Positions 8,347-16,335 of a DNA stretch of 64,000 nt are shown here, one piece after another. The notes under the pieces are model-generated. The model did not search any database. It was not told where the DNA came from and saw nothing but the letters and a program-made list of their open reading frames with translations. The translations under genes were made by a program, and so were the position numbers. Position 1 is the first letter of the stretch. Each line of letters opens with the position of its first letter. This DNA comes from a virus: positions 1-64,000 of IMG/VR virus record IMGVR_UViG_3300025727_000011; one strand, given 5' to 3'.

Positions 8347-10296
8347 ATGCCTGACCTCTCTGACCTCACGCCCGAAGTCCTCCGACGCCTCTATGCCAAT
8401 GACCTTCTCCCAGAGAACGTCATTGCGGAGAGGTACGGGACGTACCAAGTCAAGATCAACCGGCTTCGGAATAAGTGGGGGATCCCGACCATCGGGAAGA
8501 CAGGCCGACGCACGGCGGCGCTTCCGGCTCTAACTGGCCGACAGCGTGAACTGGTGTTGGGATCTCTTTTGGGGGATGGGTACATGAGCGCCCCGAGTCG
8601 CCACACCGCTCGTTTCAACGAGAGTCATTCGGTCAAGCAGTCTCCCTACCTTCACTGGAAAGGGGGTATCCTCGGACCCCATGTGTCCTCGTATGCTCCC
8701 ACAATCAAGCGGGACGGAGACAAGGTGTTCCACGGGGAACGATTGACGGGTGTTGCCAGTACCCACATGCGGGAGTGGTACGACCTGTTCTACCCGGCCC
8801 CTGAAAGGAAACGGGTATTCCCCTCGGACCTCTACAAGCGTCTGACTCCATTTGCTCTGGCTGTGTGGTTTATGGATGATGGGGGTGTAATGACTCATTA
8901 CCATCCTCGAATTACGTTCGGCCTTGATCTGTTGAGTCTAAAGAGAGCGGTTAGGGCGCTTCGGCGGCTGGGTTTGAAGCCCAAAGTACATGAGGATAAG
9001 TGTGGTACGCACACAATTACGTTCCCTGACCAAGACCGGGAGTTCTACCGTCTGATCTCCTCGCATGTTCCTGATTGCATGTCCTATAAACTGCCTTTAG
9101 AGGACACTTCACGTCGTAAGGCAGATAAGAATGCCAAGCAGTTGAAGCCTGACCGAGCGCGAAGGTTGTATGAGGGGGGTCTATCTTTGAATGATCTCGC
9201 CTCTCTGTACGGGGTCGGGAGGTCAACAGCCAAGCGGCGGGTGCTGGCAGGGGGTGGCACCCTCCGAAGCGCGGGCCGTAAGCCCCGCATTTACTCTCGG
9301 GAGGCTGCGGATGAGGTTCTGGCTCTATACACACCGAAGGTGTGGGCGTCACTTTCTGGTGTGGACAAAGCTCGATGGGTGGGGGAGGTTTTTGAGGTGC
9401 TCCGAGGCACGGGGTTTCCAGCACCTAGTCTTTTGTTAGACGAGACATTTAACCGTGACGTTGAGTTGGTTCAGTTGACTCAATACCGGATTGAGAACGA
9501 GACTTTGTTTCCGTGGTCAGTGTCGGGTAATCGAGCTTGTCTTCCATATTTCCCGAACCGATACAGGGCGGTATCTCGTGGGAAACGAACGGCTTACGAG
9601 GCATGGCATGACGATAAGGTGCTTCGGTGGGCGATCCGTTTCCAGTTGGATGCGGGTGACCCTGTGTTCCCGCACAGGGTACTGCGGGCTGTTACCATGC
9701 AACACCGGACCCCGAGTGTGTTTCGTCCTACCGTAGCAAGATGGGTGTATGAGACATATTGCCCGACTGGAGGTACGGTGTGGGATCCGTGTTCGGGTTA
9801 TGGGGGCAGGCTTCTTGGGGCACACGTCGCTGGGGTCCGCTACGTCGCTACCGACGTAGAACCGGAAACGGTGGCGGGGAATCAGGCTCTTGCTGACAGG
9901 CTCGCTTTCAAAAGTGCCGAGATCCATGAGTGTCCTGCGGAGCAGTTTGATCCCGGCTTTGTTGATCTTGTGTTCACGTCCCCTCCGTATTTTGACCGGG
10001 AGCAGTATTCTGATCGGAGCAGCCAATCGTGGGTGGCACACGGTTCCGGTTTCGACGGTTGGGTTGAGGGGTTTTTGCGTCCTGTCTTCGCAACCGCATA
10101 CCGCCGAGCACCGGTCATGGTGATCAACGTGGCCGACATCCGAAGTGGGGGGAGGTTGATACCTCTTGTAGATCGAACGATTCAGACAGCATTGGAGGAA
10201 GGATATACGTTCAGGGAACGTGTGTGGATGCCTCTTGCTCGACTGAACAGGCCGCCAGAGAAGGCACGAGAACCACTTTTGGTGTTCGTCCGATAA
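8347..10296 (+). CDS. LAGLIDADG homing endonuclease fused to a SPPY-type DNA methyltransferase
   Basis: The 649-residue protein has four parts. Residues 1-50 form a helix-turn-helix-like segment. Residues 69-250 carry two LAGLIDADG motifs (LGSLLGDGYM near 72, AVWFMDDGG near 172), enough for a single-chain endonuclease. Residues 265-300 form a second HTH (SLNDLASLYGVGRST). Residues 340-649 are a DNA amino-methyltransferase with motif I DPCSGYGGRLLGA (about 480) and motif IV TSPPYFD (about 543). SPPY is typical of N4-cytosine or N6-adenine enzymes. There is no intein splice junction, so this is a free-standing gene. It lies just after the capsid terminator with its own promoter. A role combining cutting and protecting is inferred. 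Confidence 0.85.
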   Translation: MPDLSDLTPEVLRRLYANDLLPENVIAERYGTYQVKINRLRNKWGIPTIGKTGRRTAALPALTGRQRELVLGSLLGDGYMSAPSRHTARFNESHSVKQSPYLHWKGGILGPHVSSYAPTIKRDGDKVFHGERLTGVASTHMREWYDLFYPAPERKRVFPSDLYKRLTPFALAVWFMDDGGVMTHYHPRITFGLDLLSLKRAVRALRRLGLKPKVHEDKCGTHTITFPDQDREFYRLISSHVPDCMSYKLPLEDTSRRKADKNAKQLKPDRARRLYEGGLSLNDLASLYGVGRSTAKRRVLAGGGTLRSAGRKPRIYSREAADEVLALYTPKVWASLSGVDKARWVGEVFEVLRGTGFPAPSLLLDETFNRDVELVQLTQYRIENETLFPWSVSGNRACLPYFPNRYRAVSRGKRTAYEAWHDDKVLRWAIRFQLDAGDPVFPHRVLRAVTMQHRTPSVFRPTVARWVYETYCPTGGTVWDPCSGYGGRLLGAHVAGVRYVATDVEPETVAGNQALADRLAFKSAEIHECPAEQFDPGFVDLVFTSPPYFDREQYSDRSSQSWVAHGSGFDGWVEGFLRPVFATAYRRAPVMVINVADIRSGGRLIPLVDRTIQTALEEGYTFRERVWMPLARLNRPPEKAREPLLVFVR

Positions 10297-10376
10297 ACAC
10301 CATGTATTCGCGTTTGGTGGTGGGCTTCATCAGCGGTTTTCTGGGGTATTGTACAGCCGATTAGGAGGACGGCTAT

Positions 10377-10997
10377 ATGCGGATTGCGGTGTCGGGAACT
10401 ATTGGAGCGGGGAAATCCACTCTCTGCCAACAACTCTCGGAAGCTATCCAGTACGAAGTTTTCTCCGAGCCTGTCACATCAAACCCGTACCTTGATGACT
10501 TCTACCTGGACCCTCACCGATGGGCTTTCGACGCTCAGGTGTTCATGATCTCACACCGATTTCGACGCCAGATGGAGGCGGTACACGCTGCGGAGGACAG
10601 GGGGTTCTTGCTCGACCGCTGCTTCCACGAGGACCGTGTGTTCGCGGAGATCAACCATGAGATCGGTCACATCAGCGACCGGGACTGGAACACCTACCTG
10701 CACCTGTACGAGTCCTTCTGCCGGATCGTCCCGCCACCTGATGTCGTGATCTACCTTCGCACTAGCCCCGAGGTCGCTATGATGCGGGTTCGGCAACGAG
10801 GCCGTCCCTCGGAACGCTCCATCACATGGGAGTACATGAACCGTCTCCACGATGCGTATGAACGGTGGTCGGAGGATATGTCCGGTAAGGTAAAAGTTTT
10901 TACCTTACAGTGGGACGACTTCGACAGTCCTGGTTGGAGGCATGTCCTTTCTCAGTTAGACTCTGATATTAGGACATCCAAGCAGGGACTTCGATGA
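10377..10997 (+). CDS. deoxynucleoside kinase
   Basis: The 206-residue protein fits the deoxynucleoside kinase family, which phosphorylates deoxynucleosides with ATP to feed dNTP synthesis. Visible are the P-loop GTIGAGKST (residues 7-15), the FSEP motif, an Asp-Arg pair (LLDRCFHEDRVF, about 79), and the lid region with RTSPEVAMMRVRQRGRPSER. It has a good RBS (AGGAGG, seven bases before the ATG). Its 3' end overlaps the minus-strand zinc-ribbon gene by 29 bp, tail to tail. Confidence 0.85.
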   Translation: MRIAVSGTIGAGKSTLCQQLSEAIQYEVFSEPVTSNPYLDDFYLDPHRWAFDAQVFMISHRFRRQMEAVHAAEDRGFLLDRCFHEDRVFAEINHEIGHISDRDWNTYLHLYESFCRIVPPPDVVIYLRTSPEVAMMRVRQRGRPSERSITWEYMNRLHDAYERWSEDMSGKVKVFTLQWDDFDSPGWRHVLSQLDSDIRTSKQGLR

Positions 10998-11307
10998 TTT
11001 TATACACCTCGTAGAACGCCACCTTTTCCACAGGTGTTTGTTGGTTGCAGATAGGACAGTAGATGGATGCGTTTATTTCCTCTCCTGTCTTGTAGGTGGG
11101 CCACACATATTCGCATTTTGGACATTTCGCAGCAATCCACGCCTCAAATAGGTTGTGTTCTATCAAGACTTCTAGTGTTCTGGTCGCTTGGTCTTTGGAT
11201 ATGTTGGTCTTTTTTATGAGTTGAGTCAAAGATATGAATCTCTCACCAGTCACGCGGGAGAGGTCACTGGGGTGAATGGGTTTTCCTGCTGTGTCGTAGT
11301 CGCTCAC
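10969..11307 (-). CDS. winged-helix and zinc-ribbon protein
   Basis: On the minus strand, the most likely start is the GTG at 11307, eight bases after the stop of the preceding gene; a longer reading from 11355 would overlap that gene. The product (about 112 residues) has a winged-helix-like segment (FISLTQLIKKTNISKDQATRT) followed by a zinc ribbon with CPKC and CPIC knuckles. A DNA-binding regulatory role is plausible but unproved. It is the last gene of the three-gene minus-strand operon. Confidence 0.7.
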   Translation of the reverse strand: MSDYDTAGKPIHPSDLSRVTGERFISLTQLIKKTNISKDQATRTLEVLIEHNLFEAWIAAKCPKCEYVWPTYKTGEEINASIYCPICNQQTPVEKVAFYEVYKIIEVPAWMS

Positions 11308-11315
11308 ATGGGGGC

Positions 11316-11669
11316 CTAGAACACGGGTTGAATGAACGACACGGTGAACCCACAAACCCCTGATGTCAGGTCAACTTCTTGTTGGATGACCGTTGTGTCA
11401 CCGCTACCTGGATCGATCCCCCGCATGGTGCCATACACTTGCTGAGCAGGGGTTAGGGTATCCGGTAAGGTCATGGTGTAGGTGTAGCGTCCAATGTCTC
11501 CTACGACACTGTTCATGTTTGTCCCTGCTACAGCGAGGCTAACTTTGACACCATCCGAGTCAAAGTAGAACACTTCCACGGTAGGATTCGGCGGCACAAA
11601 GGGCAGACCCCCGCTGTCGAGGAACAGAGCCACGAAAGTAAAAGGCAGTCCGATCACCGCTTGAGCCAT
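11316..11669 (-). CDS. beta-rich virion-like protein
   Basis: The 117-residue product is predicted to be a beta sandwich (TVEVFYFDSDGVKVSL, IGRYTYTMTLP) similar in texture to small tail or decoration proteins; it has no catalytic motif. The RBS AAAGGA lies seven bases before the ATG on the minus strand. It is the second gene of the minus-strand operon, whose first gene is preceded by a late element. Confidence 0.6.
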   Translation of the reverse strand: MAQAVIGLPFTFVALFLDSGGLPFVPPNPTVEVFYFDSDGVKVSLAVAGTNMNSVVGDIGRYTYTMTLPDTLTPAQQVYGTMRGIDPGSGDTTVIQQEVDLTSGVCGFTVSFIQPVF

Positions 11670-11672
11670 TGG

Positions 11673-11831
11673 TTATCCTTTGGTCTGACGAGATTCCCAT
11701 TCGGGTTTGGGAACCCACCTCAACCCATCCCAAACCTGACCGTCTTTTTCTTCGCCTATTTCCGGTTCGGTTCGGGAGATGGGTACAGCACGCGGAACGG
11801 TCACCGAGACCCCTGTTTTGCTAAACGCCAT
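11673..11831 (-). CDS. small hypothetical protein (52 residues)
   Basis: The start at 11831 is chosen because AGGAGG sits eight bases upstream on the minus strand; an earlier in-frame ATG at 11870 has no RBS and lies inside the promoter-like element. The protein (MAFSKTGVSVTVPRAVP...) ends in a Trp-rich segment (VWDGLRWVPKPEWESR). It is the first gene of the minus-strand operon. Function unknown. Confidence 0.65.
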   Translation of the reverse strand: MAFSKTGVSVTVPRAVPISRTEPEIGEEKDGQVWDGLRWVPKPEWESRQTKG

Positions 11832-11858
11832 GTTGTGGCCTCCTGTCTGAGGGTAGTG

Positions 11859-11872
11859 ATAGTCGAACAACC
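11859..11872 (-). promoter_or_regulatory. late-promoter-like element on the minus strand (GGTTGTTCGACTAT)
   Basis: Read on the minus strand, this matches the 14-bp element except for one base in GGTAG. It lies 27 nt before the minus-strand start at 11831, the spacing seen for many plus-strand copies. This orientation switch with the gene supports a true promoter role. Confidence 0.55.
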
Positions 11873-11889
11873 GAGTCCTCGGAGATCCT

Positions 11890-12213
11890 GTGACACTACC
11901 CTTCGTCTTACTGGCTGCTTATGGCATGTGTTTCGGGCTGGTGAATGAGAAGCTCCCCTGCCTCAACTGGGTGTTGTATCGTGTTCCTGTGCTTCGAGAT
12001 GTGGATCAAGGGACTAATCTTTTCAGTAGGTTGTTTGAATGCTCATTTTGCACGGGTTTTCACACGGGCTGGATGACTTGGTTTTTGTTTGCGTTTGGTG
12101 CGGGTAGATTGTCCCCGAATCACCTCGGGGAGGTTGTCTTGTTTGCTTTTGCTTCTGCGGCTTTCTGCTTCGGGTTAGATACCATCCTTCAATGGTTTGA
12201 AAAAAATACATGA
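11890..12213 (+). CDS. small integral membrane protein with CxxC-TGF motif (DUF1360-like)
   Basis: The 107-residue protein has three hydrophobic segments (about 2-20, 58-72, 80-98) and the motif FECSFCTGFHTGW between them, which resembles the DUF1360 family of small phage and bacterial membrane proteins. It starts at a GTG with GGAG five bases upstream. The next gene overlaps its stop by four bases (ATGA). The biochemical role is not known. Confidence 0.65.
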   Translation: MTLPFVLLAAYGMCFGLVNEKLPCLNWVLYRVPVLRDVDQGTNLFSRLFECSFCTGFHTGWMTWFLFAFGAGRLSPNHLGEVVLFAFASAAFCFGLDTILQWFEKNT

Positions 12214-12464
12214 GCAGCCCAACTACTCGTAATATCGCTTGTCCTGTCGAGACCCAGAACACTTACGGCGAGTACGCCAATGCTTTCCGTGTGATGGTGG
12301 ACGGGGCTGAGGTCATTCTCGATTTTTGTGTTTACTCGGAGCAGAACCATCGTGCTCAGGTAGTGTCACGGGTCCGAGTGCCTCCCACTTTTTTGCAGGT
12401 GATTTTGTCTCGTCTTCAAAATGCAGTAGAGGTGTCTGACCCCTCTACTATTTTCATTGAGTGA
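12210..12464 (+). CDS. DUF3467-like small protein
   Basis: The 84-residue protein carries YANAFRVMVDGAEVILDF followed by a hydrophilic turn and SRVRVPPTFLQVILSRLQNAV, the layout of the DUF3467 family, whose function is unknown. It is translationally coupled to the upstream membrane protein gene by an ATGA overlap. The family match is by memory of the pattern. Confidence 0.6.
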   Translation: MSSPTTRNIACPVETQNTYGEYANAFRVMVDGAEVILDFCVYSEQNHRAQVVSRVRVPPTFLQVILSRLQNAVEVSDPSTIFIE

Positions 12465-12479
12465 GTGGCTGGGTAAAAT
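12451..12479 (+). promoter_or_regulatory. host-like promoter TTTTCA-N17-TAAAAT
   Basis: The hexamers lie at 12451-12456 and 12474-12479 with 17-bp spacing, 22 nt before the start at 12502 and overlapping the end of the upstream gene. Four of six and five of six bases agree with the sigma-70 consensus. Confidence 0.4.
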
Positions 12480-12501
12480 GCGAAATAACAGGAGTCCTTC
12501 T

Positions 12502-13359
12502 ATGCAGTACACCAAAGGCGAGTTCCACACCTTCCGCACCATCACCAAAATCCATCTCGGTGCGATTTCAGAGAATTTGATGGAAGGTGAGGAAGTTGAT
12601 TTCGATGGGTTTACGATGCGGCGTGGTGGGGACACTCATTCGATGCACTCTCTTCGTGGAGCCGTCAAGGTAGGATGGTTGGTGCATCTGAACGCGGCTG
12701 AAACACAGTATGTCCCGCAACCGGCAGGGGTCGTGGTTCACAGGGCAGATGGTATGAATAACGATGAAATCGGGTTGACGATGCTTTCCGAGGAAAACGT
12801 GAATGTCGGCACGATTCAAGAGGTTCGTCCTCAAGGTGCTCCTCCGACACATCGAGCAACGAAGGCAGGGGAGCTACATACACAGGCCAATGACGCTGAG
12901 GGTGTTGTTGTTGCTCGGTTCAAGTCTGCTGCAAAGCAGGAAGCCGTGATGGTCGGTAAGGATGATCGAAGGGTGGTCCAGACGCTCGACAACAAATCTA
13001 AAGCCGAGGTTGAAAAGATCGCTCGTCCCGTGGCTACGGGTGATGTTCAGGAGCCTCTTGGTGGGGAGTCTTTGGAGGAGTTGTTGCCCGAAGCGGCATC
13101 TACAGGCACCCCCGATCCAGGTGTGGTCAAGGACGGGGAGCGGGTGGGGACAGCCAGTAAGACCATCATCCAGGCATCGAGCCTCGGTTTGATTCAGCAG
13201 TTCATTCCCGGTTTTGGGTGGGATCTCAACGTCCAGTGGCGTAAGCGGGCCAAAATCGCTGTGGATCAGTACAGTCAGATCCCCGCTGTGATCAACTACA
13301 TCATGTCGGTCGAGACGGATGCTGTAAAACGTGAGATTACCAAACGTCTCAATGCTTAG
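12502..13359 (+). CDS. hypothetical 285-residue protein, probably virion
   Basis: The ATG at 12502 has AGGAG seven bases upstream; an in-frame GTG at 12457 is less likely. The N-terminal 90 residues are well structured (TFRTITKIHLGAISENLMEG, FDGFTMRRGG), the middle is charged and repetitive, and the C-terminal 60 residues form helices (WRKRAKIAVDQYSQIPAVI). A stable N-domain, flexible linker and C-domain suggest a structural protein. No family name can be given. Confidence 0.65.
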   Translation: MQYTKGEFHTFRTITKIHLGAISENLMEGEEVDFDGFTMRRGGDTHSMHSLRGAVKVGWLVHLNAAETQYVPQPAGVVVHRADGMNNDEIGLTMLSEENVNVGTIQEVRPQGAPPTHRATKAGELHTQANDAEGVVVARFKSAAKQEAVMVGKDDRRVVQTLDNKSKAEVEKIARPVATGDVQEPLGGESLEELLPEAASTGTPDPGVVKDGERVGTASKTIIQASSLGLIQQFIPGFGWDLNVQWRKRAKIAVDQYSQIPAVINYIMSVETDAVKREITKRLNA

Positions 13360-13371
13360 TTCGTGGTTGGC

Positions 13372-13385
13372 GGTAGTCTGCCTAT
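13372..13385 (+). promoter_or_regulatory. late-promoter-like element (GGTAGTCTGCCTAT)
   Basis: Full consensus copy, 29 nt before the ATG at 13415 of a holin-like gene. Confidence 0.6.
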
Positions 13386-13414
13386 GGGCCTTGAGGGTCA
13401 AGGAGAAAAAGACT

Positions 13415-13951
13415 ATGCACTACTTCATATTTGCCCTGTGTTTGACCTTTGCTTCCCCTGTAATGGCGCAGGACGCTCCCGAGGCACCTTCCACTGAGGA
13501 AGCTGCCCCCGAAGCCACTGACGCCGCTGAAGCACCCGAGAAGGCACCCGAGAAGGCACCCGAGGCCACCGAAGCACCCGAGAAGGTCGCTGAGACGCCT
13601 ACCCCAGAGGACATTGACGCCGCTGTGGATGACGTTTCGATGTTGATCGATGCTGTGCAGAACAAGAACTGGGCACTTGTGTTCGGCCTCTTGCTCGCTC
13701 TGATGGTATCCGTCGCCAACAAGTTCGGCCTGAAGGCCAAGGTGGGCAGCAAAGCCCTTCCTTGGGTGACTTCTGGCCTGGCTGTGGCTGGCGCTGTTGG
13801 AGCCGCCCTTCTGGCTGGCATCCCTGTCATGGAGGCTCTGCCACAGGGTCTACTGGCAGGTGTGGCTGCAATCGGTGGTTGGGAGATGATTCTCAAGCAC
13901 TTTCTTGCCGCCAAGAAGGTCGAAGCAGACCCCGAACCTAAGACCGCGTAG
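13415..13951 (+). CDS. secreted/membrane protein, holin-like
   Basis: The 178-residue product starts with a signal peptide (MHYFIFALCLTFASPVMA, cleavage likely before Q19), then a Glu/Ala/Pro-rich extracytoplasmic segment with EAPEKAPEKAPEATEAPEK repeats, an amphipathic helix, and two or three membrane segments (WALVFGLLLALMVSVANKFG near 97, VTSGLAVAGAVGAALLAGI near 124, and a weaker third near 148). AAGGAG precedes the start. The layout is compatible with a holin or another envelope protein acting at lysis; a late element controls it. Lysis function is inference. Confidence 0.6.
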   Translation: MHYFIFALCLTFASPVMAQDAPEAPSTEEAAPEATDAAEAPEKAPEKAPEATEAPEKVAETPTPEDIDAAVDDVSMLIDAVQNKNWALVFGLLLALMVSVANKFGLKAKVGSKALPWVTSGLAVAGAVGAALLAGIPVMEALPQGLLAGVAAIGGWEMILKHFLAAKKVEADPEPKTA

Positions 13952-13966
13952 TCGGAGTACATTCAA

Positions 13967-14605
13967 ATGAGCATCAAGCAAGATCAGTTCAAACGGCCCG
14001 GTGAGTCAGCCACCTTCGGAATGCACCTTCCCCACGCTACGGTCCTGACGACCCCTGCGAAGGGAGAGTTGTTTATCGAGATGGTGGACGCATCCACTGG
14101 GGAGGTGCTCCATAAGGAGCATCGTAAGAACGTCATCACGCTTGATGCTGGTATTCTCGCTGCCATCTTGATTCGTGATCCCGCTTCGCGGACAAACGGC
14201 TTCAACATGCTTTCCGTGGGCACCGGGGCAACAGGGGCACTTCTGTCTCCTGACGCCCCGGACCCACGGCAACGCAAGTTGAACGCTGAGATTGCACGCA
14301 AGCCGTGGTCAAGCACTACGTTCCGAGATTCCGGGGGGAATGCAGTAGCGATTCCCACGAACATCGTGGACTTTACCTGCACCTTCGACGAGGGTGAGGC
14401 TGTGGGTCCGTTGAACGAGATGGGCATCCAGAGCACCATTTCAGCCAACCCGGCCACCCTCAACCAGAACCCCAACACGTTCCCCACACGGGACTTGACG
14501 GTGGACCTGAGTGCGCTGGATGTACTTGGAAATTACATTTCGTTGAAAGTAATTTCAAAGCCGAATACTGCACGGCTGACGGTGACCTGGCGTATAACCT
14601 TCTAA
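13967..14605 (+). CDS. virion structural protein (tail or baseplate type)
   Basis: The 212-residue protein has KNVITLDAGILAAILIRDP followed by MLSVGTGATG and PRQRKLNAEIARKPWSSTTF, a pattern I associate with small virion proteins of tailed phages, and ends in beta strands. It follows the holin-like gene after 15 bp and probably shares its late transcript. The exact structure it belongs to cannot be told. Confidence 0.6.
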   Translation: MSIKQDQFKRPGESATFGMHLPHATVLTTPAKGELFIEMVDASTGEVLHKEHRKNVITLDAGILAAILIRDPASRTNGFNMLSVGTGATGALLSPDAPDPRQRKLNAEIARKPWSSTTFRDSGGNAVAIPTNIVDFTCTFDEGEAVGPLNEMGIQSTISANPATLNQNPNTFPTRDLTVDLSALDVLGNYISLKVISKPNTARLTVTWRITF

Positions 14606-14632
14606 ACGAAGATTTGCATTAGGAGGTTTCTC

Positions 14633-14947
14633 TTGGTTCGTCCTGACCCTATCCGCGTGGCTCGTCGGTACGCGGGTATTTTTTCCCCCAAGTTTGATTA
14701 TGAGCAGGAGCGGATCATTGATGATTGGGTTCGCTCCAATAAATCTCGTTGGTCAAAGATGGTGGACCAAGCTCATTGGCTCAATGACGATAAATATCGT
14801 CAGCCCAGTTTCTTTTTCTGGAAGGACTTGCCGGAAGACTTGCAGGAAGCATTGGCTCCGAGTGGTCTGTTGCGGAAGTACCGAAAACCAGATCGACCCT
14901 TTATAAAGGCTGTCATCAATTACTTGACTCTCAAGGCGATGCAGTAG
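14633..14947 (+). CDS. hypothetical helical protein (TTG start)
   Basis: The start is a TTG at 14633 with a perfect GGAGG six bases upstream; no ATG is available nearby, which shows that TTG starts are used in this genome. The 104-residue product is basic and aromatic (WVRSNKSRWSKMVDQAHWL, PSFFFWKDLPEDLQEAL) and helical. No family was recognised. Confidence 0.65.
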   Translation: MVRPDPIRVARRYAGIFSPKFDYEQERIIDDWVRSNKSRWSKMVDQAHWLNDDKYRQPSFFFWKDLPEDLQEALAPSGLLRKYRKPDRPFIKAVINYLTLKAMQ

Positions 14948-14982
14948 TTTGGGTATGATGAGATCATCTTAGCGGGGACAGG

Positions 14983-15363
14983 ATGCCGACATACGCTTAC
15001 CACTGTGACGACTGTGATCTTGGGTTCGATAGGATCCTGCCGATTTCTAGGTATCAAGAACCACAAGATTGCCCAGAGTGTGGGCAAGGGCCAGCGAAAA
15101 AGAAGGTCACCTCTACTAATTTCATCCTTCGTGGTGATGGGTGGGCGGGTAAGAACAACCGGATCAGGGGCCAGATGCGGAAGAAAAACCAACGGCTCGA
15201 TGCGAAGCAGCATGAACGTAAACGAGATCAACCTAACGTGACTCTTGCGCCCAACGTCGAGGGTCAACGAGTTGAGTCATGGTCGGAAGCGTCAAAATTG
15301 GCCAGATCGAAAGGGAAAGACACCAGTGGGTATGATACGAGGGCTGCTAAGGAAAAGAAGTGA
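14983..15363 (+). CDS. FmdB-type zinc-ribbon protein
   Basis: The N-terminus MPTYAYHCDDCDLGFDRILP with a second CPEC knuckle at about 31-34 is the FmdB/putative regulatory zinc ribbon, common in phage late regions. The rest is basic and charged (KKNQRLDAKQHERKR), ending in Lys. A paralogue lies at 46964. The RBS is weak (GGGGACAGG). The role may be DNA or RNA binding or virion assembly; this cannot be settled here. Confidence 0.7.
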   Translation: MPTYAYHCDDCDLGFDRILPISRYQEPQDCPECGQGPAKKKVTSTNFILRGDGWAGKNNRIRGQMRKKNQRLDAKQHERKRDQPNVTLAPNVEGQRVESWSEASKLARSKGKDTSGYDTRAAKEKK

Positions 15364-15554
15364 TTGATCATGAGCCGGATGACTACACTCTTGTAGAGGC
15401 CGCGAAAGCTGATTTCAGTGCATCCTTTGTGAAGTCTTTTGTGCTCACCTTCATGTCCGCAGTCGTGCTCCTGCGTTTGGTTGTCGGTGTGAGACAACGC
15501 CTTGCTCAAGAACGGAACGTCATTGACGCGGGCGCGGATCCGTCTTCTCGGTAG
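15360..15554 (+). CDS. small single-pass membrane protein
   Basis: The 64-residue protein starts with a GTG that overlaps the preceding stop (GTGA). It has an acidic N-terminus, one hydrophobic helix (SFVLTFMSAVVLLRLVVGV, about 26-44) and a charged tail. It may be a membrane accessory such as a spanin or holin partner, but no signal or lipobox is present. Its TAG stop forms part of the late element that follows. Confidence 0.55.
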   Translation: MIDHEPDDYTLVEAAKADFSASFVKSFVLTFMSAVVLLRLVVGVRQRLAQERNVIDAGADPSSR

Positions 15555-15563
15555 CTCGTCTAT
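15550..15563 (+). promoter_or_regulatory. late-promoter-like element (GGTAGCTCGTCTAT)
   Basis: Consensus copy, 30 nt before the ATG at 15594. Its GGTAG supplies the TAG stop codon of the upstream gene. Confidence 0.6.
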
Positions 15564-15593
15564 CAGCTTACTTCGGGTGTAGGAGATCACAAG

Positions 15594-16271
15594 ATGGCTA
15601 CACCACATCTGGGAGAGCGTTCTGTTGGCGTGGCACAGTTCATCTTGATGAACCGTCCCAATATCGCTCGGTACGAGTATGGTGCCGCGAACACTCTGGA
15701 TGCTGCATTTGCTGGCGTGACTACCATGTTCACGATTCCGAAAGGGACGTGGTTCCGTAGTCCAACGCTTCAATCCAATTCGGTTAGTCTGGTGGGGGGA
15801 AACTTTCGGGGTCGAACCGTCGCTCAGGTCAACTTCGACGATTACGCATCAGCTACCATTCACGGCGATTCCGGGATCAATTTCGTGCGGGTGGTTGAGA
15901 TCGACCATTCTGGTGCGTCTTTACCTGTCGGACCCATCGTTGTAGTTCCACCCCCCTACTTTTTCACATCAGCAAGCCGTACTATCTCTTTGTCGGGCAC
16001 CGCTCCCGATGTGGCGGTTCTGGCTACAGGGCTACCGCCAACCGGATCGATGGTGGTTTCGTTTCCGCGAATGGTCGACAGTATTGAGGTGTCGAATAAC
16101 GATGCTGGTGATGATTTGTATTTCTCGTTGGGGGCAGGGATGCCCGAGGCGGTTTTGGCTGCTGGTGCGACACAGACCTTTGCTTTTGGCGGGACCGCTG
16201 TGTACCTGCACGGGGACGGTGGGGCTGTGGACTTCTCCCTGACTGCCACCGTGGTCAGCGGACTTCGGTAA
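15594..16271 (+). CDS. beta-rich virion protein
   Basis: The 225-residue product is dominated by beta strands and Gly/Ser/Thr/Val, with SASRTISLSGTAPDVAVLATGLPPTGSM-type strands split by turns, ending in two Gly-rich hairpins. It begins with AGGAGAT nine bases upstream. Tail, decoration or fibre-associated proteins have this texture. The stop overlaps the next late element. Confidence 0.55.
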   Translation: MATPHLGERSVGVAQFILMNRPNIARYEYGAANTLDAAFAGVTTMFTIPKGTWFRSPTLQSNSVSLVGGNFRGRTVAQVNFDDYASATIHGDSGINFVRVVEIDHSGASLPVGPIVVVPPPYFFTSASRTISLSGTAPDVAVLATGLPPTGSMVVSFPRMVDSIEVSNNDAGDDLYFSLGAGMPEAVLAAGATQTFAFGGTAVYLHGDGGAVDFSLTATVVSGLR

Positions 16272-16280
16272 TCATTCGAT
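16267..16280 (+). promoter_or_regulatory. late-promoter-like element (GGTAATCATTCGAT)
   Basis: A weaker copy (CGAT replaces CTAT) whose TAA serves as the stop of the upstream gene. It is followed at once by an 8-bp hairpin (16283-16303), as at two other strong late sites, and lies 55 nt before the next start. Confidence 0.45.
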
Positions 16281-16335
16281 ACGGCCCTCAATGAGTGAGG
16301 GTCCAACCTTTCATCTCACTTTCGGAGTACACATC

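Noticed and set aside
8347-10296. Intein in a DNA methyltransferase
   Set aside because: There is no Cys/Ser start block or His-Asn end block; the LAGLIDADG part is N-terminal, not an insertion.
11661-11948. Plus-strand ORF opposite the minus-strand operon
   Set aside because: It lacks an RBS and overlaps two minus-strand genes with good start signals.
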